Source: Chitinophaga nivalis
GTDB taxonomy: Bacteria; Bacteroidota; Bacteroidia; Chitinophagales; Chitinophagaceae
Direction of reading: 5' to 3'
Length of the DNA stretch: 64,000 bases
Assembly: GCF_025989125.1 (NCBI RefSeq)
Contig: NZ_JAPDNR010000001.1
Coordinates: 1,904,301-1,968,300, forward strand
Each line of letters starts with the position of its first letter. Within the stretch, counting starts at the first letter, position 1. Of this stretch, positions 32,408 to 40,770 are shown piece after piece. The notes beneath the pieces were generated by a model. The model was not told where the DNA came from. It worked only from the letters and a program-made list of their open reading frames with translations, and searched no databases. The position numbers and the translations under genes were made by a program.

Positions 32408-34861
32408 TTAACCGTTTGCCGTGATCAATTTTTTAATCCGGTCTTCCAGCTTTTCGCTGGTCATGGTATCCCGCAGGCTGTCTACTTTTATCGGGAAGCA
32501 GAAGGGCGTGAGCTTTTGCGGCGTGGTGATCACAATCCGGCTTTGGGCAATCCGCTCCAGTGTTTCGCGTAGCCGGGCTTCTTCCATCTGATAAAAAAAG
32601 GCTTCATTAAACGCCTGTTTCAGCAGGAGGTTTTGCGGATCATAGTCTTTGAATACATTGAACAGGAGAGAGGCAGATGATTGCAGGTGCCGGTTGGCCT
32701 TATGTTTTCCCGGGTATCCCTGGAAAATGAGTCCGGCAATGACTGCAATGTCGCGGAACTTCCGGCGGGCCATTTCCGTCGCATTCACGCTGGTCTGCAA
32801 CTCGGTGAGCAGGTTATCGGTGGTGAACAAAGTCTTTACATTGCTTGCATCCACCGGGATGGGCTGATCAGACAATAGTTCAAAGCCATAGTCATTCATG
32901 GCCATCGAGAACGTAATCGGCTGTATACGGCTGATCCGGTAGGCCAGCAGCGCCGCCATGACTTCATGTACCAGCCGGCCTTCAAACGGATATACAAACA
33001 GGTGGTAGCCATCTTTGGTCTGAATCTGTTCTATCAGCAGCTCATCGTGCCGGGGAATATGCGATAGCTCCTCCTGCAGGTTAAACAGGGGCTGCAATGC
33101 TATCAGTTCCGGATCGCGTGTCTTGCGGGACAGCGCCTCATTGAATTTCTGGCGCAACATCCTGCCCAGGTTGGAAGACAACGGAATACGGCCCCCCTGG
33201 TAACTGGGTACTACCGCACGTTTGGCGGCCGACTTCCGCACCAGCACCGTCATATCTTTGATGAGTACCAGCTCCAGGTTGCGACCGGCCAGTATAAAAG
33301 AATCGCCCGGTTGCAGCCGGGAGATGAAACTCTCTTCTATCACACCTACATAGCCGCCACTCATGAACTTTACTTTCATCATGGCATCGCTCACGATCGT
33401 GCCGATGTGCAACCGGTGCCGCATCGCCTGCATCCGGCTGGTACAGCGGTAAAAATCGCCCGTACGCTCCAGTTTTTTAAACTCGTCGTAGCCCGACAGC
33501 GCTTCGCCGCCGGTGGTAAGAAAGGCCAGGAGCCATTGCCATTCCTCTTCCGAGATATGCTGGTAACAAAAGGTATGGCGGACCTCTTCCCATATTTCAG
33601 CCGCATGAAAACCATCGGATACGGCCAGGGTCATCAGGTATTGCAATAGTACATCGTAGGCCAGCAGTACCGGCATCCGGTTTTCTATCAGGTCTTCTTT
33701 GATGGCGGCTTTTAATGCAGCTGCTTCTACCAGCTCGAGGGCATGGGTGGGCAGAAAAAAGATTTTACTGACAGCGCCTGGCTGATGTCCGCTACGGCCG
33801 GCCCTTTGCAGGAAACGTGCCACTCCCTTGGGGCTGCCTACCTGTATTACGCTGTCGACCGGTCTGAAATCCACGCCCAGGTCGAGGCTGGCGGTACATA
33901 CTACCGCTTTGAGGATACCGTTGTGCAGGGCTTCCTCCACCCATATACGTAGTTCCATATCAATGGAGCCATGGTGTAAGGCCAGGGCGCCCGCCAGCAT
34001 CGGGTCTTCCCGGAGCAGGGCCTGGTACCACAGTTCCGACTGCGACCGGGTATTGGTAAATATCAGGGTGGTTTGCCCGGCTTCAATCACAGGCAGGGCC
34101 TGCGGCAACATTTTAATACCCAGGTGACCTGCCCACGGATAGTTTTCTATTTCATGCGGGATGACGCTTTGCAGGGCAATATTTTTTTTCAGCTTCGCCC
34201 GGATAATAATGCCGTGGCTGTGATGGGGGCCCAGCAATACTTCCAGGGCTTCTTCCAGATTACCGATGGTAGCGGAAATACCCCATACCTTTAATGCCTT
34301 TCCCCGTAAGCCTTTCAGCCGGCTGATGCCTAACTCCGTCATCACGCCGCGTTTGCTGCCCAGCAGTTCATGCCATTCATCCACTACTACCGTATGCAGG
34401 TGGGTGAAAATGGCAGGATAGTTTTTCTGCGCCAGCAACAGGTGCAGACTTTCCGGGGTGATGATGAGTACTTCCGGCATTTGTTTTTTCTGGGCAGCAC
34501 GGGCAGCCATCGGCGTGTCACCGCTGCGGATGCCGGTTTGCCAGGGTATGTTCAGCTCTTGTAATACTTCATTCATCGCCCTGCTGAGGTCTTTGGCTAG
34601 CGCGCGTAAGGGCGTGATCCATAAAAGCTGTAAGCCATTTTTGGTGCTATGCTGGTAATTATCAGGATGGGCATCTATCCAGGCAATCACGGCGCCCAGG
34701 AAGAGTGAGAAGGTTTTACCAAATCCGGTAGGTGCATTGACGAGGCCGGATTTGCCCTGCAGGTAAGCTTTCCAGGCATCTTCCTGGAATTTGAAAGGCT
34801 GCAGTGATTTGCCGGCCAGCCATTGTGTAACTACCTCCCATCCGCGCGAACGTTGTTGCAT
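32408..34861 (-). CDS. Ligase-associated DNA damage response DEXH-box helicase
   Basis: 817 residues, an Lhr-like superfamily 2 helicase of the short form tied to ATP-dependent DNA ligase operons. Visible: FKFQEDAW (Q-motif-like), NAPTGFGKT (Walker A, 42-50), VVVDEWHELLG (DEWH Walker B), ISATIGN (motif III), LIFTNTRSQSELW (motif IV), and LQRAGRSGHQPG (motif VI). The long C-terminal part (about 430-817) matches the Lhr core. It starts a three-gene minus-strand operon with PdeM and the deacetylase. The 52-bp gap to the divergent permease holds the promoters of both. Confidence 0.93.
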   Translation of the reverse strand: MQQRSRGWEVVTQWLAGKSLQPFKFQEDAWKAYLQGKSGLVNAPTGFGKTFSLFLGAVIAWIDAHPDNYQHSTKNGLQLLWITPLRALAKDLSRAMNEVLQELNIPWQTGIRSGDTPMAARAAQKKQMPEVLIITPESLHLLLAQKNYPAIFTHLHTVVVDEWHELLGSKRGVMTELGISRLKGLRGKALKVWGISATIGNLEEALEVLLGPHHSHGIIIRAKLKKNIALQSVIPHEIENYPWAGHLGIKMLPQALPVIEAGQTTLIFTNTRSQSELWYQALLREDPMLAGALALHHGSIDMELRIWVEEALHNGILKAVVCTASLDLGVDFRPVDSVIQVGSPKGVARFLQRAGRSGHQPGAVSKIFFLPTHALELVEAAALKAAIKEDLIENRMPVLLAYDVLLQYLMTLAVSDGFHAAEIWEEVRHTFCYQHISEEEWQWLLAFLTTGGEALSGYDEFKKLERTGDFYRCTSRMQAMRHRLHIGTIVSDAMMKVKFMSGGYVGVIEESFISRLQPGDSFILAGRNLELVLIKDMTVLVRKSAAKRAVVPSYQGGRIPLSSNLGRMLRQKFNEALSRKTRDPELIALQPLFNLQEELSHIPRHDELLIEQIQTKDGYHLFVYPFEGRLVHEVMAALLAYRISRIQPITFSMAMNDYGFELLSDQPIPVDASNVKTLFTTDNLLTELQTSVNATEMARRKFRDIAVIAGLIFQGYPGKHKANRHLQSSASLLFNVFKDYDPQNLLLKQAFNEAFFYQMEEARLRETLERIAQSRIVITTPQKLTPFCFPIKVDSLRDTMTSEKLEDRIKKLITANG

Positions 34862-34901
34862 ACAGATGAAATTAGGATAAAATGATAAATCATGAATCGC
34901 T

Positions 34902-34909
34902 TATTTTTG
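34902..34909 (+). promoter_or_regulatory. Bacteroidota -7 element (TATTTTTG), probably leaderless
   Basis: An exact TAnnTTTG match ending 4 nt before the permease ATG at 34914. With a start site about 4 nt beyond the box, the mRNA would begin at or next to the ATG. Confidence 0.55.
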
Positions 34910-34913
34910 CAGC

Positions 34914-36239
34914 ATGCTCGCTAAATTTTTTCAACTCAACGCACATAAGACTACTGTAAAAAAAGAAGTACTGGCAGGGTTAACCACCTTCTCCACCATG
35001 GCTTATATCCTGGCGGTGAATCCCAGTATATTGTCCAGGGCAGGAATGGATTTTAATGCACTGATTACCGCTACTGCCCTGACGGCAGCTATTGGTACAC
35101 TCGTGATGGCATTGTATGCAAAGCTGCCTATCGGCGTGGCGCCTGGTATGGGATTGAATGCATTCTTTGCTTACACCATTGTTTCTTCCATGGGATATAG
35201 CTGGCAGTTTGCGCTGACCGCCGTATTCCTGGAAGGTATCATCTTTATTTTTCTATCGTTGTTTCATATACGGGAAGCTATTATCAACAGTATCCCGGAA
35301 AATCTCAAGCACGCCATATCAGTAGGTATTGGTTTGCTGATTGCCCTGATAGGCATGGCCAATGCGGGTATTATTGAAACCGGTATGCGGCACGTGGGAG
35401 AAGGCCGGCTAGATGGCGTGATCCTGAAAATGGGAGATGTGACCAGTGTAGGTCCGCTGGTAGCACTGATCGGTTTGATCGTGAGTGCCGTATTGATGTA
35501 CCGGAAGGTGAACGCCGCGTTACTGATTGGTATCCTGGCAGCAACGATTGCCGGTATTCCGCTGGGGCTTACGCACTTCCCGGAAAACGGACACCTGGTG
35601 AGTCTGCCACCTTCCCTTGCCCCTATTGCCTTTAAGCTGGAATTCGACAAAATATTCAGCCTTGATATGGTGGTGATCCTGTTTACCTTGTTAATGGTCA
35701 ATTTATTTGATACGGTAGGTACCCTGATAGGTTTGTGCAATAAAGCAGGGCTGATGGATGCCAATGGCCGCCTGCCCCGTGCAAAACAAGCACTGATGGC
35801 AGATGCGGTGGGTACTACCGCCGCTGGTTTACTGGGTACCAGTGTAGTAACGGCCTATGTGGAAAGTGCCAGTGGTATTGCTGCCGGTGGTAAAACAGGT
35901 TTAACTGCCCTCACTGTGGCAGGGATGTTTTTATTATCGTTGTTTTTTGCACCGGTATTTGCCATGATCCCTGCGGCAGCCACCGCACCAGCATTGATTA
36001 TTGTAGGAATGCTGATGATGGGATCTGTGGGTAAGATAGATTTTAATGACGTTACCGAAGCGATTCCCGCTTTTCTGGCTATTGTGATGATGCCTTACAG
36101 CTACAGCATTGCAGAAGGCATTGTATTCGGTATGTTGTCTTATGTATTGCTGAAAGTACTGACCGGACAATACAAGACTATCAGTCCTATTATGTATGTG
36201 CTGGCGGCTTTGTTTATTGTCACTTTTCTGGTGAAATAG
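34914..36239 (+). CDS. NCS2-type purine (adenine/guanine/hypoxanthine) permease
   Basis: A 441-residue inner-membrane protein with about 12-14 predicted transmembrane segments, from the AzgA/GhxP-like group of nucleobase:cation symporters. Signature regions are TTFSTMAYILAVNPSIL near the start, PGMGLNAFFAYTIV (about 78-91), and LFDTVGTLIGLCNKAGLMD (about 263-281), followed by VVTAYVESASGIAAGGKTG. It imports purine bases, which would feed hpt (4.1 kb) and guaA-related salvage. Transcribed alone; its stop is immediately followed by the stop of the convergent LD-carboxypeptidase (0-bp gap). Confidence 0.9.
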   Translation: MLAKFFQLNAHKTTVKKEVLAGLTTFSTMAYILAVNPSILSRAGMDFNALITATALTAAIGTLVMALYAKLPIGVAPGMGLNAFFAYTIVSSMGYSWQFALTAVFLEGIIFIFLSLFHIREAIINSIPENLKHAISVGIGLLIALIGMANAGIIETGMRHVGEGRLDGVILKMGDVTSVGPLVALIGLIVSAVLMYRKVNAALLIGILAATIAGIPLGLTHFPENGHLVSLPPSLAPIAFKLEFDKIFSLDMVVILFTLLMVNLFDTVGTLIGLCNKAGLMDANGRLPRAKQALMADAVGTTAAGLLGTSVVTAYVESASGIAAGGKTGLTALTVAGMFLLSLFFAPVFAMIPAAATAPALIIVGMLMMGSVGKIDFNDVTEAIPAFLAIVMMPYSYSIAEGIVFGMLSYVLLKVLTGQYKTISPIMYVLAALFIVTFLVK

Positions 36240-37268
36240 TTATTCCTGTAAGGTCACTTTATTAGTATCTACCCGAAGGGTATGCATCACGCCACATTTG
36301 AGTGCGTAGTTGTTTTTCTGGTGTCCTACCGGGAAATTGAAACAGATGGGATAGCGGAAGTCTTTCGTTTTTTCCAGTACCATTTCATAAATGGTTTTAC
36401 CGAATTCCTCTCCGGGATCATCCGGTTTGATTCTGTTGAATCCACCGATGATGAGACCGGCGAGGCGGTCCAGTTTATGGGAACGTTGCAGGTTTCCCAA
36501 CATCCGGTCCAGGCTGTACGGATATTCCCCTACTTCTTCCAGGAACAATATTTTTCCGTTTGTATCTATTTCTGAATCGGTGGCCGCAATACTTTGAATC
36601 ATGGAGAGGTTGCCACCGATTAGTAAGCCGCTGGCTATACCTGCGCGGTTATTGACATCCGGAGTAGCGTTGTATTGCATTTTTTTGCCGGTAAGTGCCT
36701 GTCGTATCGAGAGGATTGTTTCCTGTACCACGGGTTCCGCTTTATTGAAATCGTCGGGGAAACTGTTACACATTTTGGCATGCAGGGAAGCAATACCAAA
36801 ATGCCGGCTGATGTGGCAATGAAGTACTGTGATGTCACTGAATCCGATGATCCATTTGGGCGCGCGCCGGAAGGTGGTAAAATCCAGCTGGTCAATGATC
36901 CGCGCACTACCATATCCCCCACGACCGCACATAATGGCTTTTATATGCGGGTCATTCAGCATGGCCTGCATATCCTGTAACCGCTGCTGATCGGTACCGG
37001 CAAAGCTATTGTCGCGGAGACCAACGGTTTTGCCTATACGAATATTAAACCCCCAGCTTTCCATGATACGGATAGCCGGTTGTAATTCTTCTCTTTGGAT
37101 ATAACCGGCCGGACAGGTAATACCGATAATATCTCCTGGTTGCAGGTAAGGAGGCAGGATAGCGTCTTTGCTACCGGTGGCATTTTCTCCGATGGCCGCC
37201 AGCGTTTGCAGGGCAGGTATACCTGCACCGGCGGTGAGCATGGCTGACAGAAAGTGTTTGCGGTTCAT
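36240..37268 (-). CDS. S66 family LD-carboxypeptidase, exported
   Basis: 342 residues from the ATG at 37268 (MNRKHFLSAMLTAGAGIPALQTLAA). This gives an N-terminal signal-like segment; the longer frame starting at 37355 adds an implausible tail. LD-carboxypeptidases cut the L-Lys/DAP-D-Ala bond in recycled or periplasmic muropeptides. Seen: PPYLQPGDIIGITCPAGYI (LdcA start), CGRGGYGSARIIDQLD, IIGFSDITVLHCHI and the C-terminal GFPVGHQKNNYALKCG-type ending. The nucleophile Ser should be in the GFSD region, and the Glu/His pair in the C-terminal half. It is divergent from a small secreted protein, with 87 bp between starts. Confidence 0.88.
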   Translation of the reverse strand: MNRKHFLSAMLTAGAGIPALQTLAAIGENATGSKDAILPPYLQPGDIIGITCPAGYIQREELQPAIRIMESWGFNIRIGKTVGLRDNSFAGTDQQRLQDMQAMLNDPHIKAIMCGRGGYGSARIIDQLDFTTFRRAPKWIIGFSDITVLHCHISRHFGIASLHAKMCNSFPDDFNKAEPVVQETILSIRQALTGKKMQYNATPDVNNRAGIASGLLIGGNLSMIQSIAATDSEIDTNGKILFLEEVGEYPYSLDRMLGNLQRSHKLDRLAGLIIGGFNRIKPDDPGEEFGKTIYEMVLEKTKDFRYPICFNFPVGHQKNNYALKCGVMHTLRVDTNKVTLQE

Positions 37269-37321
37269 GCATTTAAAATAAGGATAATTTGGCAATTCCC
37301 CGTAGCTGGCATACATGGCAA

Positions 37322-37329
37322 TATTTTTG
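37322..37329 (+). promoter_or_regulatory. Bacteroidota -7 element (TATTTTTG)
   Basis: An exact TAnnTTTG match, 26 nt before the ATG at 37356. Confidence 0.45.
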
Positions 37330-37355
37330 CCCTGCATGAGCAAACCATAAGTCAT

Positions 37356-37937
37356 ATGCGTCTTACCTTATTGTTGATATTTTCATTGATGGCGTCAGCT
37401 GTTGCCGCGCAGCAAAAGGCCTGGCTGATTGTACCGGGTAAATCTGTTGGACAGATTCAGCTGGAAGCGCCGGCGCAAAGTCTGGAAGTACTGGGGAAAC
37501 CGGATGCCGGAGATGCAGCCATGATGAAGGCCTGGCGTATCTGGTATAGCCGCCGGAAAGATAAAACGATTGATTCCGCCCATGTGCTGGCGGTATTTAC
37601 AGCGATGCGTACGCAGGATACCCAATATGTAAAACAGATCCGGGTGACTTCACCCCGTTTCAGAACAGACCGGAAGGTAGGCGCCGGCAGCACCATAGCG
37701 GCTATTAAGAAAGCCTATCCGGCTATTAAACTGGTAAAGATCTATGAGTCTGCCAACAAGGCCCGGCGTATTTGGGTGTATGATGATAATGCCGCCGGTA
37801 TTGCCTTTGAAACCAGCAATACCCGTAGCAGCAAACCAGTATGTAATATGGTAGTGGTACATGATCCCGGAGAACCCGCTGCCGGATACCTGGATTATCA
37901 CGTCGGGTTTGATCTGATGAATGCTGTGGAGCCATAA
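37356..37937 (+). CDS. Secreted protein of unknown function
   Basis: 193 residues from the ATG at 37356, which opens a signal peptide (MRLTLLLIFSLMASAVAAQ). The longer frame starting at 37254 lies over the neighbour's start region and lacks a signal. The mature part opens LIVPGKSVGQIQLEAPAQSLEVLGKPDAG, a pattern seen in Bacteroidota proteins that use a GKSVGxI...LGKPD motif, and contains a central TRSSKPVCNMVVV strand. No catalytic residues or known domain are recognised. It ends 10 bp before the convergent beta-barrel gene, across a GC palindrome. Confidence 0.7.
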   Translation: MRLTLLLIFSLMASAVAAQQKAWLIVPGKSVGQIQLEAPAQSLEVLGKPDAGDAAMMKAWRIWYSRRKDKTIDSAHVLAVFTAMRTQDTQYVKQIRVTSPRFRTDRKVGAGSTIAAIKKAYPAIKLVKIYESANKARRIWVYDDNAAGIAFETSNTRSSKPVCNMVVVHDPGEPAAGYLDYHVGFDLMNAVEP

Positions 37938-37939
37938 GA

Positions 37940-37960
37940 CCGGCCGGTTACTCCGGCCGG
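37940..37960. terminator. GC-rich hairpin between convergent genes
   Basis: CCGGCCGG occurs at 37940-37947 and again at 37953-37960. It is self-complementary, giving an 8-bp stem with a 5-nt loop that contains the beta-barrel gene's stop codon. No T-run, so it is a weak terminator at best. Confidence 0.35.
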
Positions 37961-38562
37961 CGGATGGGAGTGTTGATATTAAAAGCAATACCGGCACTGC
38001 CGATACCGGGAATATCCGGATTGAATCCATTGCTATTGTGCATATAGGAAACATGAATGGTCCAGGAAGTATTGGCTATGGGTAAACGTAGTCCGAGGCT
38101 GACAACAACGCCGGATACATGTACCTGGTTGGTGGTGAGCTCTTCATCGTCATAATATTCCACGCTGCGGGTACCATTGTGAAAACCATAACCGCCGCCT
38201 ATATATCCTCCCCATTTCGTATAGGCTTTATAGGTAGCCCCATTACCAAAATTATAGGCAACCAGGAAAGGTACATCCGCCATGAAGATGCTGGTATAGT
38301 TACCACCTATATTACTATCGTAATTAGCACCGAAACTGCTTCCCAGTCCTATGTTCGCACCAACAGACAAAGTAGACCGGGTTGAAAAAACAACAAAATT
38401 ATACCGCGGGGAATATACCAGTCCGCCGCTCAGGTGGTTTTTGCCTTTATATATACGGCTCCCTGCTTCGTGTGAAAATAAGGTGGTGCGCTGGGCAGCA
38501 GCGAATAATGGTAATAAACAGCAACATACTGCACATAGTAATAAGGTGCGTAGTCTTGGCAT
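37948..38562 (-). CDS. Outer-membrane beta-barrel-like protein
   Basis: 204 residues from the ATG at 38562 (MPRLRTLLLCAVCCCLLPLFAAAQ, a clear signal peptide). The longer open frame starting at 38589 would add nine residues before it. The mature part has alternating hydrophobic/polar strands rich in Gly, Tyr and Asn: HLSGGLVYSPRYNFVVF, LSVGANIGLGSSFGANYDSN and the TSWTIHVSYMHNSNGF tail. It resembles small 8-stranded outer-membrane barrels of Bacteroidota. No specific function is recognised. Stop codons of this gene and the convergent secreted-protein gene are 10 bp apart, inside a palindrome. Confidence 0.7.
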   Translation of the reverse strand: MPRLRTLLLCAVCCCLLPLFAAAQRTTLFSHEAGSRIYKGKNHLSGGLVYSPRYNFVVFSTRSTLSVGANIGLGSSFGANYDSNIGGNYTSIFMADVPFLVAYNFGNGATYKAYTKWGGYIGGGYGFHNGTRSVEYYDDEELTTNQVHVSGVVVSLGLRLPIANTSWTIHVSYMHNSNGFNPDIPGIGSAGIAFNINTPIRRPE

Positions 38563-38597
38563 AGGCTTAGGGTAGTTTTTATCAATCATCTGCCAGG

Positions 38598-39092
38598 TTA
38601 GTATACTACCTGGTGTGTGGCTTTAATCACCGATATCACAAATATACTTTGTGTATGGCTAAGGTTATCCATCTCTCCCAGTTTATTCACATAAAATTCA
38701 CGATATTCATCCATATCCTTTACCTGTACTTTTATCATGAAATCAAACTCTCCGGAGATGTTCAGACACTCTGTTATTTCAGGAAAACTGAGAATCTCCT
38801 GTATAAACTTCTTCCCGCATTTTTTATTGTGTTCTTTCAGGGTGATATAGCATAATACAGTCAGGCTTTTATTGATTTTCCGGGGATCTACGATGGCTGC
38901 ATATTGTTTGATGACGCCTGCCTGTTCCATCTTACGGATACGTTCATATACCGGTGTGGTGCTGAGGTTCAGCTGTCCGGCGATATCTCTGATGGTCATC
39001 TTGGCGTCCTGTTGTAATAATTTGAGGATGCCCATATCTTTTTCATCGAGGTGCAAAGGCGCTTCCGTAATATCTTCTTTTTTATGTGCCAT
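38598..39092 (-). CDS. Lrp/AsnC family transcriptional regulator
   Basis: 164 residues with an N-terminal winged HTH (ILKLLQQDAKMTIRDIAGQLNLSTTPVYERIRKMEQAGVI, about 22-60) and a C-terminal RAM domain (about 75-160, with the ITLKEHNKKCGKKF strand and GEFDFMIKVQVKDMDEYREF). Such regulators bind as octamers to AT-rich sites and respond to amino acids. It reads divergently from a DHA2 exporter. Their 108-bp intergenic region contains three copies of TTTAGAA or its complement, which fits autoregulation plus control of the exporter. Confidence 0.9.
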   Translation of the reverse strand: MAHKKEDITEAPLHLDEKDMGILKLLQQDAKMTIRDIAGQLNLSTTPVYERIRKMEQAGVIKQYAAIVDPRKINKSLTVLCYITLKEHNKKCGKKFIQEILSFPEITECLNISGEFDFMIKVQVKDMDEYREFYVNKLGEMDNLSHTQSIFVISVIKATHQVVY

Positions 39093-39103
39093 TTTTATAT
39101 TGA

Positions 39104-39184
39104 TTTAGAATATTGATCTATTTAGAATGATATAAATAGACGTTTATTCCAAAATTATGCAAAAAACACTATTTGTGTTCTAAA
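39104..39184. promoter_or_regulatory. Candidate operator array between lrp-like gene and MFS exporter
   Basis: TTTAGAA occurs at 39104-39110 and 39121-39127, and its complement TTCTAAA at 39178-39184, in an AT-rich 108-bp divergent region. The 17-bp spacing of the first two is roughly compatible with same-face binding by an Lrp-type octamer. The third lies beside the exporter's -7 box. Confidence 0.45.
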
Positions 39185-39188
39185 TTAA

Positions 39189-39196
39189 TAGGTTTG
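39189..39196 (+). promoter_or_regulatory. Bacteroidota -7 element (TAGGTTTG), probably leaderless
   Basis: An exact TAnnTTTG match ending 4 nt before the GTG start at 39201, so the mRNA probably begins at the start codon. Confidence 0.5.
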
Positions 39197-39200
39197 CACT

Positions 39201-40583
39201 GTGAAAAAAGAAAGAATCATACTTACGGTGGCCTGCATGGCTATATTTTTTGAAGCGCTGGATGTTTCGGTGTTGAACATGGCTATTCCGCAGATGGAGC
39301 AGTATTTTCATTTTGGTGCAGATGCGATTCAATGGGTACAAACAGTATATGTGTTATTGTACGGAGGGCTTGTATTACTGGGAGGTCGTTTATCTGATTC
39401 TATTGGCAGAAAAACCATCTTTGTCACCGGGGCCTGCATCTTTGTGGTAGCATCATTGGCAGCCGGTTTTTCCCCCTCTTTTATATGGTTGCTGGTATGC
39501 CGGGGCTTACAGGGAACTGGTGTAGCGCTGGCGATACCCGCAGCTTTAGCTATTATCACCAATACTTTTCCTGATCCGTCTGAAAGAAACCGTGCCCTGG
39601 GCATTTTCGGTGCTATGGCCGGTATTGGCTTTGCCACCGGGCTGGCTATCGGTGGACTGATCAGTCACTATATGGGTTGGCAATGGGTGTTTTTTATTAA
39701 CGTCCCTGTGATCGGAGCGGCTGTGCTGCTGGCTATCAGGTATATACCGGCCGATGTGAAGAGTACGGTTCCCCGGATAAATAATACGGGGAGTGCTTTG
39801 CTGATCACAACACTGATGATACTGGCAGCATGGCTCATTCATGACCTGGGACAGGTGGCGGCACATGCGGGCATTTATCTGACTTTACTGGGTGTATTTG
39901 TATTATGCCTGGTACTGTTTATCAGAAGAGAACGCGTACATCCGTCTCCGTTAATCGATTTCCGTTTGTTCCGGATGGATGGTGTAATAACCGGAAACGT
40001 AGGCGCAGCCTTGCTGGGAAGTATTTTTCTGTCCTACATTTTCCTGCTCACGTTATATCTGCAGCAGGTATTGGGCTTTAGCTCCTCGCAGGCGGGATTG
40101 TTGTTATTTCCGTTTAGTATTTTATCGGGGATGATCTCCAAGTTTGTACTGCCTCACCTGTTTAACAGGCTGGGTGTGGTGAAAACAGGCATCCTGGGAA
40201 ATATATGTATGTTATCGGGAATCCTCTTTTTCCTGGTGAGTTATTTCCTTGATCATTCGCTGGGGTGGGTGATTGCGGCGGTATTATGTATCAATTCACT
40301 GGGAATGTCGATTACCTTTCCTTGTGTCACTATCCTGGCAGTACAGGCAGTGCCGGAATCCGGCCAGGGGCTGGCCTCCGGTATCAATGGTACAGCCAAT
40401 GCACTGGGTGGCGGACTGGGTTTATCCCTCATCGGATTGATGATGCAGGTAGCCGCTACACAAGATTGGAATATATATGTTGCTGGCCTGTGTTTATTGG
40501 TGGTACTGGGTTTACTGGCCATCGCACAACTTTGGAAATATGGCCGCAACGAGATCGGCAGCAGGTTACAAGCAGCAGGTTAA
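39201..40583 (+). CDS. DHA2-type MFS drug/metabolite exporter
   Basis: A 460-residue membrane protein. Starts with GTG at 39201, because the next ATG (39237) would cut into the first transmembrane helix. The first helix carries FFEALDVSVLNMAIPQM, the motif D1-type start of DHA2 proteins. GGRLSDSIGRKTIFV is MFS motif A, and LQGTGVALAIPAALAIIT is motif C-like. About 13-14 helices are expected. It probably exports a drug or a metabolite by proton exchange. It is divergent from the Lrp/AsnC regulator with shared operator-like repeats, which suggests an amino acid or related metabolite as ligand or cargo; that is inference. Confidence 0.9.
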   Translation: MKKERIILTVACMAIFFEALDVSVLNMAIPQMEQYFHFGADAIQWVQTVYVLLYGGLVLLGGRLSDSIGRKTIFVTGACIFVVASLAAGFSPSFIWLLVCRGLQGTGVALAIPAALAIITNTFPDPSERNRALGIFGAMAGIGFATGLAIGGLISHYMGWQWVFFINVPVIGAAVLLAIRYIPADVKSTVPRINNTGSALLITTLMILAAWLIHDLGQVAAHAGIYLTLLGVFVLCLVLFIRRERVHPSPLIDFRLFRMDGVITGNVGAALLGSIFLSYIFLLTLYLQQVLGFSSSQAGLLLFPFSILSGMISKFVLPHLFNRLGVVKTGILGNICMLSGILFFLVSYFLDHSLGWVIAAVLCINSLGMSITFPCVTILAVQAVPESGQGLASGINGTANALGGGLGLSLIGLMMQVAATQDWNIYVAGLCLLVVLGLLAIAQLWKYGRNEIGSRLQAAG

Positions 40584-40611
40584 TAATTGCGATATAGGTT
40601 ACAAATGATAT

Positions 40612-40655
40612 AGCGCCTTGCCGGGAATGCACCTGGTGAGGCGTTATGTTTTTAC
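40612..40655 (+). terminator. Terminator after the MFS gene
   Basis: AGCGCCTTGCC (40612-40622) pairs with GGTGAGGCGTT (40635-40645) with G-U pairs. A T-rich stretch, ATGTTTTTA, follows. Confidence 0.6.
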
Positions 40656-40715
40656 CGTGTTGATGGCTGGCAGTATCAGCATCACAGATGGATCGGGCTA
40701 TACTGTTATCTAAAT

Positions 40716-40750
40716 AATAAGGCCTTGCCATCATTTGGCAAGGCCTTATT
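40716..40750. terminator. Strong bidirectional terminator
   Basis: AATAAGGCCTTGCCA (40716-40730) is a 15-bp perfect complement of TGGCAAGGCCTTATT (40736-40750), with a 5-nt loop. It lies 20 bp beyond the stop of the minus-strand lipoprotein gene, where it serves as a terminator. Confidence 0.85.
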
Positions 40751-40770
40751 ATCAGTGATGGTAGGCTGGA

